Below are positions 9,835-18,769 of a stretch of DNA of 64,000 bases, one piece after another. Location: contig NZ_GL883078.1 of the NCBI RefSeq assembly GCF_000204015.1, positions 508,163-572,162 on the forward strand. Reading direction: 5' to 3'. The translations under genes and the position numbers were made by a program. Under the pieces are notes generated by a model. It ran no database searches. It worked only from the letters and a program-made list of their open reading frames with translations, and had not been told where the DNA came from. Positions within the stretch are counted from its first letter, which is position 1, and every line of letters starts with the position of its first letter. The stretch comes from Asticcacaulis biprosthecium C19 (GTDB lineage: Bacteria > Pseudomonadota > Alphaproteobacteria > Caulobacterales > Caulobacteraceae).

Positions 9835-11661
9835 TCAGATCAGTCCGGCGTCCTTATAAACCTGTTCCAGCACGGCCAGGGGTACGGCGGCGCAGGTCAG
9901 GCCGGTGTCGTGGAACTTTTTGATGTCGAAGTTCGCGCCGGCTTTTGCCCGCGCCAGCTCACGCAGCCTGATCCACTGGATCTTTCCGATCATATAGCTG
10001 AGCGCCTGGCCCGGCCACACGCAGTAGCGCTCGATCTCGGTCGTCGCCGCCGACTCTTGGTCACCATTGGTGGCGACGAAGTACTGGATGGCCTGTTCGC
10101 GGGTCCAGCGCTTGGCGTGCATGCCGGTATCGACCACCAGGCGGATGGCGCGGAACATCGATGACTGGAGATAGCCGATATAGCCGGGCTTATCCTCGGC
10201 ATACATGCCCATCTCGGCCGCCACCAGTTCCGAATACAGTGCCCAGCCTTCGGAATAGGCCGAATAGCCGCCGGTCTTGCGCAGCATCGGCAAGCCTTGC
10301 GCCTCCATCTGGATGGAGATCTGCATGTGGTGACCGGGAATGGCTTCGTGATAGGTCAGGGTCGGCAGCGACCAGGACGGCCATTCCGCCGTGTCGCGCA
10401 GGTTGATGTAGTAGGCACCCGGACGCGAACCATCCAGGGTCGGGCGCTGATAATAACCACCCGGCGCTCCGGCTTCGGTTTCCTTAGGGACGCGGCGCAC
10501 GGTCACCGGCGTCTTGGGCAGGACGCCGAACCAGTCGGGCAGCTTGGCTTCGATCGCGCGGATCTGGACGTTCAGGTCGCCCAGTAGCTGCTCCTTGGCC
10601 TCATCCGTATTGGCGTAGACGTATTTCGGATCTTCGGACAGGGCGCGCATGCGTTCGCCCACCGTGCCCTTGGTATAGCCGATCTCCTTCAACTTGACGT
10701 CGGCTTCGGCTGTGATCTCGGCCACAAGGTCGAGTCCGATCTTGTGAATCTCTTCCGGCGTCAGATCTGTGGTCGTGCCGCCCCTGGCGCAGTGGGCGTA
10801 GTAGGCGTCGCCGTCCTTCAGGCGCCAGATGCCGGCATCGTGGACGGCCTTGGGGCGCGCGGCCTTCAGCGCCGCGATCTGGGCGTCGAGCGCCCTGGCG
10901 ACCGGGCCATCGATGCGTTTGGCTGCTTCCGCCGCCCAGTCCCCGGCAACGCCCGCCTTGGTGGCCTTTTCGGCCAGGGCCTTGGTCATGGAGCTGTCGC
11001 TGCCCTTGATGGCGCGCAGGGCCTGCAGTTGGGTGATGGCCTTGTCGAGCGCGAAGTCGGGCGCCACGATGCCCTGGGCTGCGTCGACGTTGAAGCGGTC
11101 GGTCTGCTGGTCCAGCACGGTGGCAAAGCCTTCAATGCGCGACAGGAAGGCGTCGGCGTCTGCCTGGGTGGCGACCGTATGCTGGGTGGCGAGGAAGTCC
11201 GGCAGGCTTTGATAGGCGCCGTTGAGCTGGCTGAGGATATAGGGTTGCGAGCCCCAGGAACCGAACTTGAACTTTTCGGCACCAGCCTTGGACTGGGTCA
11301 GGCTCCACAGAACGGAGTCGTAGTTGATACGGTCCATGCCGCTGAGATGATCGCGCGGAATGGCGGCGACGGCGGCGTGATGGCGGGCGGTGCGCTCAGA
11401 CGAGGCCTTCTGTTCGGCCAGGCTGTAATCGGACAGTTTGGCCTTGGCGGCGGCGTATTCACCCTTGTCCAGGCCCAGCGAGGTCAGGGTTTCCGGCGAA
11501 TGCTTCAACCGCTCCTGATAGATGTCGTCAAACACCTGGTTCAGCTTGGTGGCGACAGACGCGTCGCTGGCCCAAGCCGCGGTATTTAAGGCGGCCGACC
11601 CGACGGCGGCGGCGCCGGCCGTAGCAGCGGCGGACGCGAGAAGATGACGGCGGTTAAGCAT
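9835..11661 (-). CDS. DUF885 family protein, Tat-exported putative metallopeptidase
   Basis: A 608-residue protein with an N-terminal twin-arginine signal (LNRRHLLASAAATAGAAAVG). The hallmark of the family, TYHEAIPGHHMQ, looks like a zinc-binding HExxxGHH site and is intact. DUF885 proteins are generally taken as exported peptidase-like hydrolases; the substrate is unknown. ATG 11661 was chosen over the in-frame ATG 11676 because AGGGA lies between them at ribosome-site distance and the signal peptide then has normal length. Last gene of a minus-strand run with DUF4031, PfpI-like and a second DUF885 gene. Confidence 0.88.
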   Translation of the reverse strand: MLNRRHLLASAAATAGAAAVGSAALNTAAWASDASVATKLNQVFDDIYQERLKHSPETLTSLGLDKGEYAAAKAKLSDYSLAEQKASSERTARHHAAVAAIPRDHLSGMDRINYDSVLWSLTQSKAGAEKFKFGSWGSQPYILSQLNGAYQSLPDFLATQHTVATQADADAFLSRIEGFATVLDQQTDRFNVDAAQGIVAPDFALDKAITQLQALRAIKGSDSSMTKALAEKATKAGVAGDWAAEAAKRIDGPVARALDAQIAALKAARPKAVHDAGIWRLKDGDAYYAHCARGGTTTDLTPEEIHKIGLDLVAEITAEADVKLKEIGYTKGTVGERMRALSEDPKYVYANTDEAKEQLLGDLNVQIRAIEAKLPDWFGVLPKTPVTVRRVPKETEAGAPGGYYQRPTLDGSRPGAYYINLRDTAEWPSWSLPTLTYHEAIPGHHMQISIQMEAQGLPMLRKTGGYSAYSEGWALYSELVAAEMGMYAEDKPGYIGYLQSSMFRAIRLVVDTGMHAKRWTREQAIQYFVATNGDQESAATTEIERYCVWPGQALSYMIGKIQWIRLRELARAKAGANFDIKKFHDTGLTCAAVPLAVLEQVYKDAGLI

Positions 11662-11744
11662 GGGTAGGTCCCTCATGAACAGTTTGTAGCCATGCTTCGC
11701 AGGGTGGCAGCGGAATGGAAGTTAATTTCTTGTAATATTTGCAA

Positions 11745-12062
11745 CTACCCTGAACTTCGCAGCCACGCCCGGTACCACGCCCTGGCGTCTTCGGGGCTGC
11801 CGCAGGTGCCCTCGACAACCTTGCGGCGTCGCATTGCGCCGGCCTGTTTGTAGGTGATGGCGATGGCGCCGGCGGCAATCGCCCGGTCGCGCATGGATTC
11901 CGGTACGTCGTAATGGTCGCCCTGATAGTGTTCGCGCCTCATACCGATCCGCATGGCGAAGCGATGGAGTTCCGCATCCGTGTCGGCGATCATGTGCGAC
12001 ATGTGCATGCCGCGAAACGCGCCAATACGATAGCGGTACATGTCATCGACAAAGACGGTCAT
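11745..12062 (-). CDS. DUF4031 domain protein
   Basis: A 105-residue cytoplasmic protein. The family pattern is clear: TVFVDDMY at the start, MSHMIADTDAELHRFA, GMRREHYQGDHYDV, and SMRDRAIAAGAIAITYK. The function of DUF4031 is not known to me. There is no strong ribosome site, but the start fits the family N-terminus. It lies 32 bp after the PfpI-like gene and 84 bp before the first DUF885 gene, so it is probably co-transcribed with both. Confidence 0.85.
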   Translation of the reverse strand: MTVFVDDMYRYRIGAFRGMHMSHMIADTDAELHRFAMRIGMRREHYQGDHYDVPESMRDRAIAAGAIAITYKQAGAMRRRKVVEGTCGSPEDARAWYRAWLRSSG

Positions 12063-12093
12063 TTCGCGACTATATCCGATATCGCGGAAAGTA

Positions 12094-12660
12094 TCAGACG
12101 TGTTCTGCTTTAAATCCGGCCAATTCCTGTTCGGCCTCCGGCGTCCACAGATCGAGCGCCTTCAGGATCTCGACGGCAAAGCTATACGGCGCGCTGCCCG
12201 GCGCGGTGATGATGCGGTCGTCACGCACGGCCTGAGGCTGATCGCGGTACAGCGCATCGCCAGCATAGCCTGGCCAGGCCTTGTGCGCCTCCAGGGCATT
12301 GCCGGTATGGGCGGCGTTGTCGAGGATGCCTGAGCCCGCCACAGCGCCGGCGGCAGCGCAAATTCCGCCAATCACGCGGCCAGCGGCGCTGAAACGAAGG
12401 ATCAAAGGCGTCAAGTCCGGCGCCGTGCCCGTCTCCCAACTCATGCCGCCTGGAATGACGAGCGCATCGAAGTCCGCCGGATCGAGCGCCTCATAGGCCA
12501 GGTCCGGCGTGACCTTTAGCCCGCCCATGGAGGTCACAGGCGCGCCGTCGGGCGAGGCGGTCACCACCTCCGCACCGAGATAGGCGCGGGCCGCCGCCAT
12601 CAGCAGGGCACCTTCCCAATCGGCGAACTCCGGTGTCAGGGCGATGGCAATGCGTTTCAT
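12094..12660 (-). CDS. DJ-1/PfpI superfamily protein
   Basis: A 188-residue class I glutamine-amidotransferase-like protein. It shows the nucleophile elbow GGICAAAGAVA with a cysteine, preceded by ALVIPGGMSWE and followed by AHTGNALE, as in PfpI/YajL-type proteins. Possible roles include glyoxalase, chaperone or amidase activity; the sequence does not decide. The start lies four bases after the stop of the upstream DUF885 gene, indicating one operon. Glu at position 16 (DWEGALL) would be the conserved acidic partner of the cysteine. Confidence 0.88.
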   Translation of the reverse strand: MKRIAIALTPEFADWEGALLMAAARAYLGAEVVTASPDGAPVTSMGGLKVTPDLAYEALDPADFDALVIPGGMSWETGTAPDLTPLILRFSAAGRVIGGICAAAGAVAGSGILDNAAHTGNALEAHKAWPGYAGDALYRDQPQAVRDDRIITAPGSAPYSFAVEILKALDLWTPEAEQELAGFKAEHV

Positions 12661-12664
12661 GATG

Positions 12665-14617
12665 TCAGATCAGCCCCTTGGCCTTGTACAGGTCTTCCAG
12701 CACCGCCAGCGGCAACGAACCCGCGGTCAGGCCGGTGTCGTGGAAAGTTTTGTAGCTGAAGGCCCCGCCCTGCTTTTTCTTCATGGCGTCGCGTAGTTTC
12801 AGCCAGGTGATCTTGCCGACCATATAGCCGAGCGCCTGGCCCGGCCAGGCACAATAGCGCTCGATCTCCAAGGTCGCGCCGCCTTCGGAGTCGCCCGTCG
12901 TATCGACCATGTAGCGAATGGCCTGCTCACGGCTCCAGCCGAGATGGTGCATGCCGGTATCGACGACCAGGCGCACAGCGCGGAACAGGGCATCGTGCAG
13001 ATAGCCCAGGCGGCCGTACGGGTCGTTGTCGTACATCTTCATCTCGGTCGCGGCCAGTTCCTCGGAATACAGCGCCCAGCCCTCGACATAGGCGTTGTAG
13101 CTGGCGACCTTGCGCAACTGATGCAGCGGCGCTTCCTGCTGGATCGAGATCTGCATGTGGTGGCCCGGAACCGCCTCATGGTAGGTCAGGGTCGGCAGGC
13201 TCCATTTCGGATTGTCGGCCATGCTATGCAGATTGATATTGTAGACGCCGGCACGCGAACCATCCAGGGCCGCCGGTTGATAGTAGCTGGGCTGGCCCAG
13301 TTCGTTGGCGATCGGCACGCGACGGATGCTGGCCTTGGTCTTGGGCAGGACGCCGAAATACTGCGGGATCTTGGCCGTCACGGCGTCGACCTTGCCGTTC
13401 AGGTCCGACAGCAGTTGCGCCCGGCCTTCGTCACTGTCGGGATAGAGCTGCGACGGGTCGCCGCCCAGGATTTTGTAGCGGTCGGCATTGCTGCCCGCGG
13501 CCATACCCAGGGCACGAAAGCGGCTGTCGATCTCGGCCGACAGTTCCGCCACCTTCTGCAGGCCGATGGTGTGGATGTCCTTGGGCGTCAGGTCCGTCGA
13601 CGTGCCAACGCGGGCGCAGTAGGCGTAGTAGGCAGCGCCATTGGGCAGGTTGCGCACGCCGGCATTGTGCGTCGCCTTACCCAACAGGGCGCCCAGGGCC
13701 GTAATCTGGGTGGTCAGGGCAGGCTTGACGACGTCATTGACCTTGGCCGTGGCCAGGGCCGTCCAGTCGCCGGCTATGCCCTTTTCGGCGGTGCGGCGGG
13801 TGATCGAGGTCACCAGGATCGACTGTTCGACCGGTGTGTCGCGCAGGTTGGTAATCTGCAGCGCCGCCTTCTTCAGGATAAAGTCCGGCGGGACGATGCC
13901 GCGCTGGGCCTCGGCCACGATGCGGGCGGTTTCCTGTTCCAGACCCTTGGCAAAGGCGTCGAGGCGCTGGATATAGGCTTCGGCGTCGGCGGCGGTGTTG
14001 ATTGTGTGCTGACCGTCCAGGAAATCCGGCACCGTGTTCCAAAAGCCGCTGAGCTGGCTGACGATATAGGGCGTCGGCGCATAGAAGGTGATGTTCATCG
14101 GCGTGGCGTTTTCGCCGAAGGTCCAGGTCTGGGCGGCGTCGGCCTGAAGCTGTATGTCCCAGCGCACAGCATCGTAGTCGATGCGGTCGATCGCTGAAAG
14201 CTGGTCACGGTCGATGGCGGCCAGGGTTTGGACCGCCTTGCGCAGGCGATTGGCGTTGACATTCAGGCTGGCGGCGCTGCGGTCATCAAGGCGCGACTTG
14301 AGATAGGCCAGGTCGCCCTTGTCGAGGCCAAGGTTGGTCGCTGTCATCGGCGACTGGACCAGCAGGTCGCGCAGGATGGAGTCAAAGGCGGCATCCAGCT
14401 TCGCCTTGACCTCGGGCGCTGTAACCTCCGGCACGGGCGGAGGGGGCGGCGGTGACGGCGGTTTGGGAGCCGCCTTCTTCGCCGGCTTGCGACTCTTTTT
14501 CGAGCTGGCCTTCTTCTTCGCCGGCGCCTTCTTCTTTTTCTTAGTGGCGGCCAGGGCCTCGGTCGCCGTGAAGGCAAGCCCCGACAGGGCGGCTAACAGA
14601 AAACGACGATCCAGCAT
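12665..14617 (-). CDS. DUF885 family protein with Lys/Ala- and Pro-rich linker
   Basis: A paralog of the gene at 9835-11661, about 650 residues, with the same TYHEAVPGHHMQ site and matching C-terminus (SLPLAVLEDLYKAKGLI). It has an export signal (LDRRFLLAALSGLAF, Tat-like) followed by an unusual basic tract (KKKKKAPAKKKASSKK and similar, about residues 24-50) and then a proline run (PPSPPPPPPVP) before the enzyme domain. The basic tract resembles histone H1 tails and recurs in the GH3 gene at 44389-47112. Start: ATG 14617 has GAG six bases ahead; ATG 14623 and TTG 14632 are alternatives. First gene of the four-gene run. Confidence 0.87.
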   Translation of the reverse strand: MLDRRFLLAALSGLAFTATEALAATKKKKKAPAKKKASSKKSRKPAKKAAPKPPSPPPPPPVPEVTAPEVKAKLDAAFDSILRDLLVQSPMTATNLGLDKGDLAYLKSRLDDRSAASLNVNANRLRKAVQTLAAIDRDQLSAIDRIDYDAVRWDIQLQADAAQTWTFGENATPMNITFYAPTPYIVSQLSGFWNTVPDFLDGQHTINTAADAEAYIQRLDAFAKGLEQETARIVAEAQRGIVPPDFILKKAALQITNLRDTPVEQSILVTSITRRTAEKGIAGDWTALATAKVNDVVKPALTTQITALGALLGKATHNAGVRNLPNGAAYYAYCARVGTSTDLTPKDIHTIGLQKVAELSAEIDSRFRALGMAAGSNADRYKILGGDPSQLYPDSDEGRAQLLSDLNGKVDAVTAKIPQYFGVLPKTKASIRRVPIANELGQPSYYQPAALDGSRAGVYNINLHSMADNPKWSLPTLTYHEAVPGHHMQISIQQEAPLHQLRKVASYNAYVEGWALYSEELAATEMKMYDNDPYGRLGYLHDALFRAVRLVVDTGMHHLGWSREQAIRYMVDTTGDSEGGATLEIERYCAWPGQALGYMVGKITWLKLRDAMKKKQGGAFSYKTFHDTGLTAGSLPLAVLEDLYKAKGLI

Positions 14618-14671
14618 GGACATCTCGCGCAAATACCAAAAAACAAACCTAGGCGGAACAAGGCCTCAGGC

Positions 14672-14683
14672 GCAACCGGTTGC
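14672..14683. promoter_or_regulatory. Palindrome GCAACCGGTTGC, possible LacI-type operator
   Basis: A perfect 12-bp palindrome with central CCGG, in the 150-bp gap between the divergent DUF885 operon and the glutamate-synthase-like gene. Shape and location fit a LacI-family operator; the regulator is unknown. Confidence 0.35.
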
Positions 14684-14767
14684 ACATGAAAATGTTGTAA
14701 TCTTGGCCGATTTATCAAACCGTCGCACAGCTGTCATACCCTTGGTCGTTCACTTTGGGGGCTGATC

Positions 14768-16363
14768 GTGATTTCGCGTTTTTTCGTATTGCAGATCGTC
14801 TGGGCCGCGACTCTCGCGGCACTCGGCCTAGGCTTTTTTGTCGACCGTGCGGTATGGTGGGCGTTGCTGGTCCTGGCACCGCTCAGCGCCATTGGTTTGC
14901 TGGACATGATCCAGACTCAGCATTCCATCCTGCGCAATTATCCGATTATCGGCCACTTTCGTTTCTGGATCGAAGCCATTCGTCCGGAAATCCGCCAGTA
15001 TCTGATCGAGGACGATCGCGACCCCGTTCCATTCTCGCGCGAACAACGCGCCCTGGTCTATCGCCGCGCCAAGAACGCGCCTGACCAGCTTCCGTTTGGC
15101 ACCATCCGCGACGTCAACGCTATCGGCTACGGCTGGATTTCGCATTCCATGGCCCCTTTGAAGCTCTCCGATCACGATTTCCGTATCGCCATCGGCGGCA
15201 AGGCCTGTTTGAAGCCTTACCAGGCCTCTGTGCTCAACATATCGGGCACCAGCTTTGGCTCGGTCAGCAGCAATGCCATCCTTGCTCTCAACAAAGGCGC
15301 GCGCAAGGGCGGTTTCGCCCACAATACCGGCGAAGGCTCCATCAGCCGCTACCATGTCAAGGGCGGTGGCGACCTGATCTGGCAGATCGCCTCAGGTTAT
15401 TTCGGCTGCCGGACGAAGGATGGTCGCTTCGATCCGAACCTGTTCGCCAAGGCGGCCTGCGGCGACCAGGTCAAGATGATCGAAATCAAGCTGAGCCAGG
15501 GCGCCAAGCCAGGCCATGGTGGCGTGCTGCCCCGGGCCAAGATCACGGCCGAGATTGCACGCACCCGCCTGATCGACCGTACCCGTGACTGCATTTCACC
15601 TGCGCGGCATCCTGAGTTTTCGACGCCACTGGAACTGATGGCGTTCATTTCCAAACTTCGGGACCTGTCGGGCGGCAAGCCGGTCGGGTTCAAGCTCTGC
15701 GTGGGCCATCGGTTCGAGTTCCTTGCGCTGATCAAGGCCATGCTGGAGAGCGGTGTGACGCCGGACTTCATCGTCATAGACGGTGGCGAAGGCGGCACCG
15801 GCGCTGCGCCAGTGGAATTGTCCAACCATGTCGGCCTGCCGCTGATCGAAGGCCTGTCCTTTGTGCACAATGCCCTGGTCGGCGCCGGCTTGCGGAGCGA
15901 AATCCGGCTGGGGGCTTCGGGCAAGGTGGTGTCGGCCTTCGACTTTTGCCGTATCCACGCCTTGGGGGCCGACTATGTCATGTCGGCGCGCGGCTTCATG
16001 TTCGCTCTGGGCTGCGTCCAGGCTCGCGCCTGCCATACCAACCACTGCCCGTCGGGTGTTGCCACCCAAGACAAGGGGCGGGCGCAGGCCCTGGTCGTAT
16101 CGGACAAATTTAAACGGGTCCACACCTACCACCGCAATACCCTGCGCGCCCTTGCCGAGATGCTGGGGGCCGCAGGACTAAAACATCCGTCGGACCTGAA
16201 ACCATGGCACCTGCATATCCGCGCGGCGACTGGCGAAGTGGTACGAGGCGATGTCGCCTACACCCATCTCGAGCCCGGCGCCTTGCTGTCGAGCGATCTC
16301 GATCCCCGGCTGAAACGCGAATGGGACCGTGCCCAGACCCAGAGCTTCGAACCGGCCTTATGA
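14768..16363 (+). CDS. FMN-binding glutamate synthase family protein, membrane-anchored
   Basis: A 531-residue protein. Two membrane helices at residues about 3-45 are followed by a cytoplasmic barrel related to the FMN/synthase domain of GltB. Motifs: GGKACLKPYQASVLNISGTSFGS, NTGEGSISRYH, KLSQGAKPGHGG, IVIDGGEGGTGAAP, ALGADYVMSARGFMFALGC, and the cysteine-rich CVQARACHTNHCPSGVATQD that in GltB carries the 3Fe-4S cluster. The amidotransferase domain is absent, so it is not a full glutamate synthase. Related stand-alone proteins are common and mostly unassigned. Start is GTG 14768. Confidence 0.9.
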   Translation: MISRFFVLQIVWAATLAALGLGFFVDRAVWWALLVLAPLSAIGLLDMIQTQHSILRNYPIIGHFRFWIEAIRPEIRQYLIEDDRDPVPFSREQRALVYRRAKNAPDQLPFGTIRDVNAIGYGWISHSMAPLKLSDHDFRIAIGGKACLKPYQASVLNISGTSFGSVSSNAILALNKGARKGGFAHNTGEGSISRYHVKGGGDLIWQIASGYFGCRTKDGRFDPNLFAKAACGDQVKMIEIKLSQGAKPGHGGVLPRAKITAEIARTRLIDRTRDCISPARHPEFSTPLELMAFISKLRDLSGGKPVGFKLCVGHRFEFLALIKAMLESGVTPDFIVIDGGEGGTGAAPVELSNHVGLPLIEGLSFVHNALVGAGLRSEIRLGASGKVVSAFDFCRIHALGADYVMSARGFMFALGCVQARACHTNHCPSGVATQDKGRAQALVVSDKFKRVHTYHRNTLRALAEMLGAAGLKHPSDLKPWHLHIRAATGEVVRGDVAYTHLEPGALLSSDLDPRLKREWDRAQTQSFEPAL

Positions 16364-16410
16364 GCAAAAAAAGCCATATTGCCCTTTTACACCGCGAGGC
16401 CGACAGGTAT

Positions 16411-16425
16411 TGCGAATTATTCGCG
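16411..16425. promoter_or_regulatory. 7-1-7 inverted repeat upstream of sodC, possible Fur-type box
   Basis: TGCGAAT-T-ATTCGCG is an almost perfect inverted repeat of 7-1-7 form, 37 bp before the sodC start. Its spacing and GAAT/ATTC core resemble Fur boxes. Assignment is tentative. Confidence 0.35.
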
Positions 16426-16461
16426 TTTAACGCCGGATTCATCCCTCGTAAGGACCTACCC

Positions 16462-17013
16462 ATGCGCCATCTCTCTGCCTTGTTCGTTCTCGTCCTGCTC
16501 GCTCCGCCGGCTTTGGCCCAGACGCCCCCGGTCAATGCCACCACGGCGACGCAAGCCCCAGCCACCCATGGCGGCAGCTTCAAGAGCCCGGACGGCGCCG
16601 AACGTGGTACCCTGACCCTGACGGCGACACCCGACGGCGTGCTGCTGCGCGTGGATGTGAAGGGGCTGACCCCGGGCTGGCATGGCCTGCATTTCCACGA
16701 AAAAGGCGCCTGCGCCGACGAGAAGTTCGCCTCGGCCGGTGGCCATGTCCATGGCGACACCCCGGTAACCCATGGCCTGCTGGCCATCGGCCACAACGAT
16801 GCCGGCGACCTGCCCAACATCTATGTCGCGGCTGACGGCACCGGCGCCGCCGAGGTCTATTCCAATCTGATCACAGCCCAGACAAAGGACAAGCGCCCGG
16901 CGATCTTTGATGCTGACGGCACGGCCGTCGTCATCCACAGCATGGCCGACGACTATACCAGCCAGCCGATCGGCAATGCCGGTCCACGCGTCGCCTGCGC
17001 CGTGATCCAGTAG
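16462..17013 (+). CDS. sodC: Superoxide dismutase [Cu-Zn], periplasmic
   Basis: Converts superoxide to hydrogen peroxide and oxygen in the periplasm. The 183-residue product has a signal peptide (MRHLSALFVLVLLAPPALA). Metal ligands are visible in GLHFHEKGAC, GGHVHGD and AVVIHSMADDY; the disulfide cysteines are in KGACAD and RVACAVI. SodC-typical GDLPNIYVAADGTG is present. An in-frame upstream start at 16204 lies inside the previous gene; ATG 16462 has TAAGGA before it and begins the signal peptide. It follows the glutamate-synthase-like gene by 98 bp with its own probable promoter. Confidence 0.96.
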   Translation: MRHLSALFVLVLLAPPALAQTPPVNATTATQAPATHGGSFKSPDGAERGTLTLTATPDGVLLRVDVKGLTPGWHGLHFHEKGACADEKFASAGGHVHGDTPVTHGLLAIGHNDAGDLPNIYVAADGTGAAEVYSNLITAQTKDKRPAIFDADGTAVVIHSMADDYTSQPIGNAGPRVACAVIQ

Positions 17014-17062
17014 ACAAAACCTCCATAAAATTCAACGATCTGACGCGTAGAAAACTTTTTAG

Positions 17063-17097
17063 TTGACACTTATCCACATTGAGAACAAAATAAGAAC
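17063..17097 (+). promoter_or_regulatory. Promoter with LexA (SOS) box
   Basis: TTGACA (17063-17068), 17-base spacer, CAAAAT (17086-17091). A GAAC-N7-GAAC repeat (17083-17097), the alphaproteobacterial LexA box read in reverse, covers the -10 region, 22 bp before the start codon at 17119. Confidence 0.65.
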
Positions 17098-17118
17098 ATC
17101 GAAGAAGGATGTTCTGCC

Positions 17119-17538
17119 ATGGCCTTTACCTGCCAGCCGCAACTAAAGACCCTGCCGCGCGACGGCCGCATTGCCGTGACTTGCCAGACCTGTGGCAATC
17201 ACTGGGCGGAAAGCGTGCAGGAGATGGTGGAAACACGCCGCCTGGGCGCGCAGTTCATGGATCTGCTGGAGTTCGAGACACGCTGCAACGATGCTTTTTG
17301 TGGCGGTACCGTCGACTTCGACTATGAGGGCAAGCCGGACGTGACGCCCTATACCACAAAGGTGATGACCTTGCCGCGGCCCAAGGCCGAGCGCCTGCCC
17401 TATCCGGTCAAGGCCGTGGTCAAACGGCGTCCGCCTGTCTCGCCGCAGTATGGCGTACCGCAATACGACTTACCGATGGCTTTGCCGCCGCTCCGCCCCA
17501 CCCAGCCCGGGCGGATTGTCTCAGTCGCAGGTCGTTGA
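17119..17538 (+). CDS. Uncharacterised Cys-rich protein, predicted SOS-regulated
   Basis: A 139-residue soluble protein. Four cysteines arranged as CQTCGNHW (about residues 22-28) and RCNDAFCGG (55-63) could form a zinc ribbon; the C-terminal third is Pro-rich and basic. AAGGA precedes the ATG. The upstream LexA box over the -10 element predicts induction by DNA damage. I do not recognise the family; it may be a DNA- or RNA-binding SOS effector, but that is inference. The last 18 bases overlap the convergent cellulase gene. Confidence 0.75.
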   Translation: MAFTCQPQLKTLPRDGRIAVTCQTCGNHWAESVQEMVETRRLGAQFMDLLEFETRCNDAFCGGTVDFDYEGKPDVTPYTTKVMTLPRPKAERLPYPVKAVVKRRPPVSPQYGVPQYDLPMALPPLRPTQPGRIVSVAGR

Positions 17539-18516
17539 AGCATTCTTCAGGATATCGCGCACCAGCAGGCCCGATGGCGTCAGGTCGGCATCCGTCCAAG
17601 GGCCGGTCGCCGAAGCGCCCGGCTTGAACAGCGAAGCGCCCTCCTTCTTGTCACTGACGGCCCAGTTGGCCTGGCTGAGGCAGTTCGCCTTCATCCAGTA
17701 TTGCCAGCGCCCGGTTTCCTTGACATCGGCGCCACCGTCGCCATTGGCATTGACCGAGCCCCACTCCGACACAAAGAGGGAAGCGCCCATCTTCAGCGCC
17801 TTGTCGCCCTTGTTGCGCAAGGCCTGCTTATGGGTGCCGGCATAGAAGTGCAGGGTGTAGGTGATGTTGCCTCCGGAAACCGGATCGGCCGCCGCGACGT
17901 CGACATCCTGCGACCAGGTCGGCGATCCGACAACGATCAAATTGTCGGGATCGACAGCGCGGATGGCGTCGATCACCGTCTGCGAGTAGGGTTTAACCTG
18001 ACGTGCCCAGTCGTGATTGGCCAGAGGCTCATTATAGATCTCGTAGATGACATTGGGCGTATGGCCATACTTCTTTGCCATGGCTGTGAAGAAGTCGACC
18101 GCCAATTGCGGATCCCGCTCGGCGCCGTGCGAATGCCAGTCGATGATGACATAGACGCCGTTGGCGATGGCAGCGTCGATCAGGGTTTCGGCCCGGACGC
18201 GACCGGCGGCCGGATCCTCCTTGTAGCCGCCACGGCCATCGATCCCGATAGCGGCGCGGACCACGGAGACATTCCAGTCTTTCGCAAAGGTGGCAACGGC
18301 GGATGGGTTGTAGAATTTTTCCTGGCCCCAACCGGTGTTGGACCAGAAAAAGCTGACACCATTGAGTTTGACGGGTTTGTCGTGGCTGTCGACGATGCGA
18401 TTGCCGACGACCTTCAGGGCGCCATGATGATGGACAGGCGGACCGGCAAATGCCGAGGTTGCCAATAACAAAGGCGCGGCCATGACAAGCATGGCGCGCG
18501 CTAAAGGAAAGGGCAT
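17521..18516 (-). CDS. Glycoside hydrolase family 5 endoglucanase (cellulase)
   Basis: Hydrolyses internal beta-1,4-glucan bonds outside the cytoplasm. The 331-residue product begins with a signal peptide (ARAMLVMAAPLLLATSAFAG). Catalytic residues: acid/base Glu in VIYEIYNEPLA and nucleophile Glu in LFVSEWGSVNANGDGG; YVIIDWHSHG and TYTLHFYAGTHK are also GH5 signatures. The open frame extends upstream to 18732, but ATG 18516 has AGAGGA before it and starts the signal peptide. No carbohydrate-binding module is present. It would supply oligosaccharides for the GH3 enzyme encoded 26 kb away. A TGAGCGCTCA palindrome lies 73 bp upstream. Confidence 0.92.
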   Translation of the reverse strand: MPFPLARAMLVMAAPLLLATSAFAGPPVHHHGALKVVGNRIVDSHDKPVKLNGVSFFWSNTGWGQEKFYNPSAVATFAKDWNVSVVRAAIGIDGRGGYKEDPAAGRVRAETLIDAAIANGVYVIIDWHSHGAERDPQLAVDFFTAMAKKYGHTPNVIYEIYNEPLANHDWARQVKPYSQTVIDAIRAVDPDNLIVVGSPTWSQDVDVAAADPVSGGNITYTLHFYAGTHKQALRNKGDKALKMGASLFVSEWGSVNANGDGGADVKETGRWQYWMKANCLSQANWAVSDKKEGASLFKPGASATGPWTDADLTPSGLLVRDILKNASTTCD

Positions 18517-18588
18517 GTGGTATCCTCTCAACCAGGATTCTTTTGAGCCGGTTATTTTTATGGGCAGAATCACGCCTGCTCCTTCCGG

Positions 18589-18598
18589 TGAGCGCTCA
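18589..18598. promoter_or_regulatory. Palindrome TGAGCGCTCA upstream of the cellulase
   Basis: A perfect 10-bp palindrome with central GCGC, 73-82 bp before the cellulase start. The core agrees with LacI-type operators such as the CebR site (GGGAGCGCTCCC). It differs from the 14-bp operator of the glucose island. Confidence 0.35.
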
Positions 18599-18769
18599 TA
18601 CCATGTTCGGTCGCCTCCGCATGTAACAATGTCCGTGAAAATTGCCATTTCGGCGCAATTTTCGACGCACTTGTCAAAAAGTAACGCTTTAGGTGTGTCT
18701 GCTTCTGACATGCATATTTTGCTTTGCAGCATGATAAGGCCGTACTAGGCTTTGGGCGAAGGAATCCTG

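Noticed and set aside
12944-14197. Plus-strand open frame of 417 codons opposite a DUF885 gene
   Set aside because: Antisense shadow; the minus-strand gene has signal peptide, active site and paralog.
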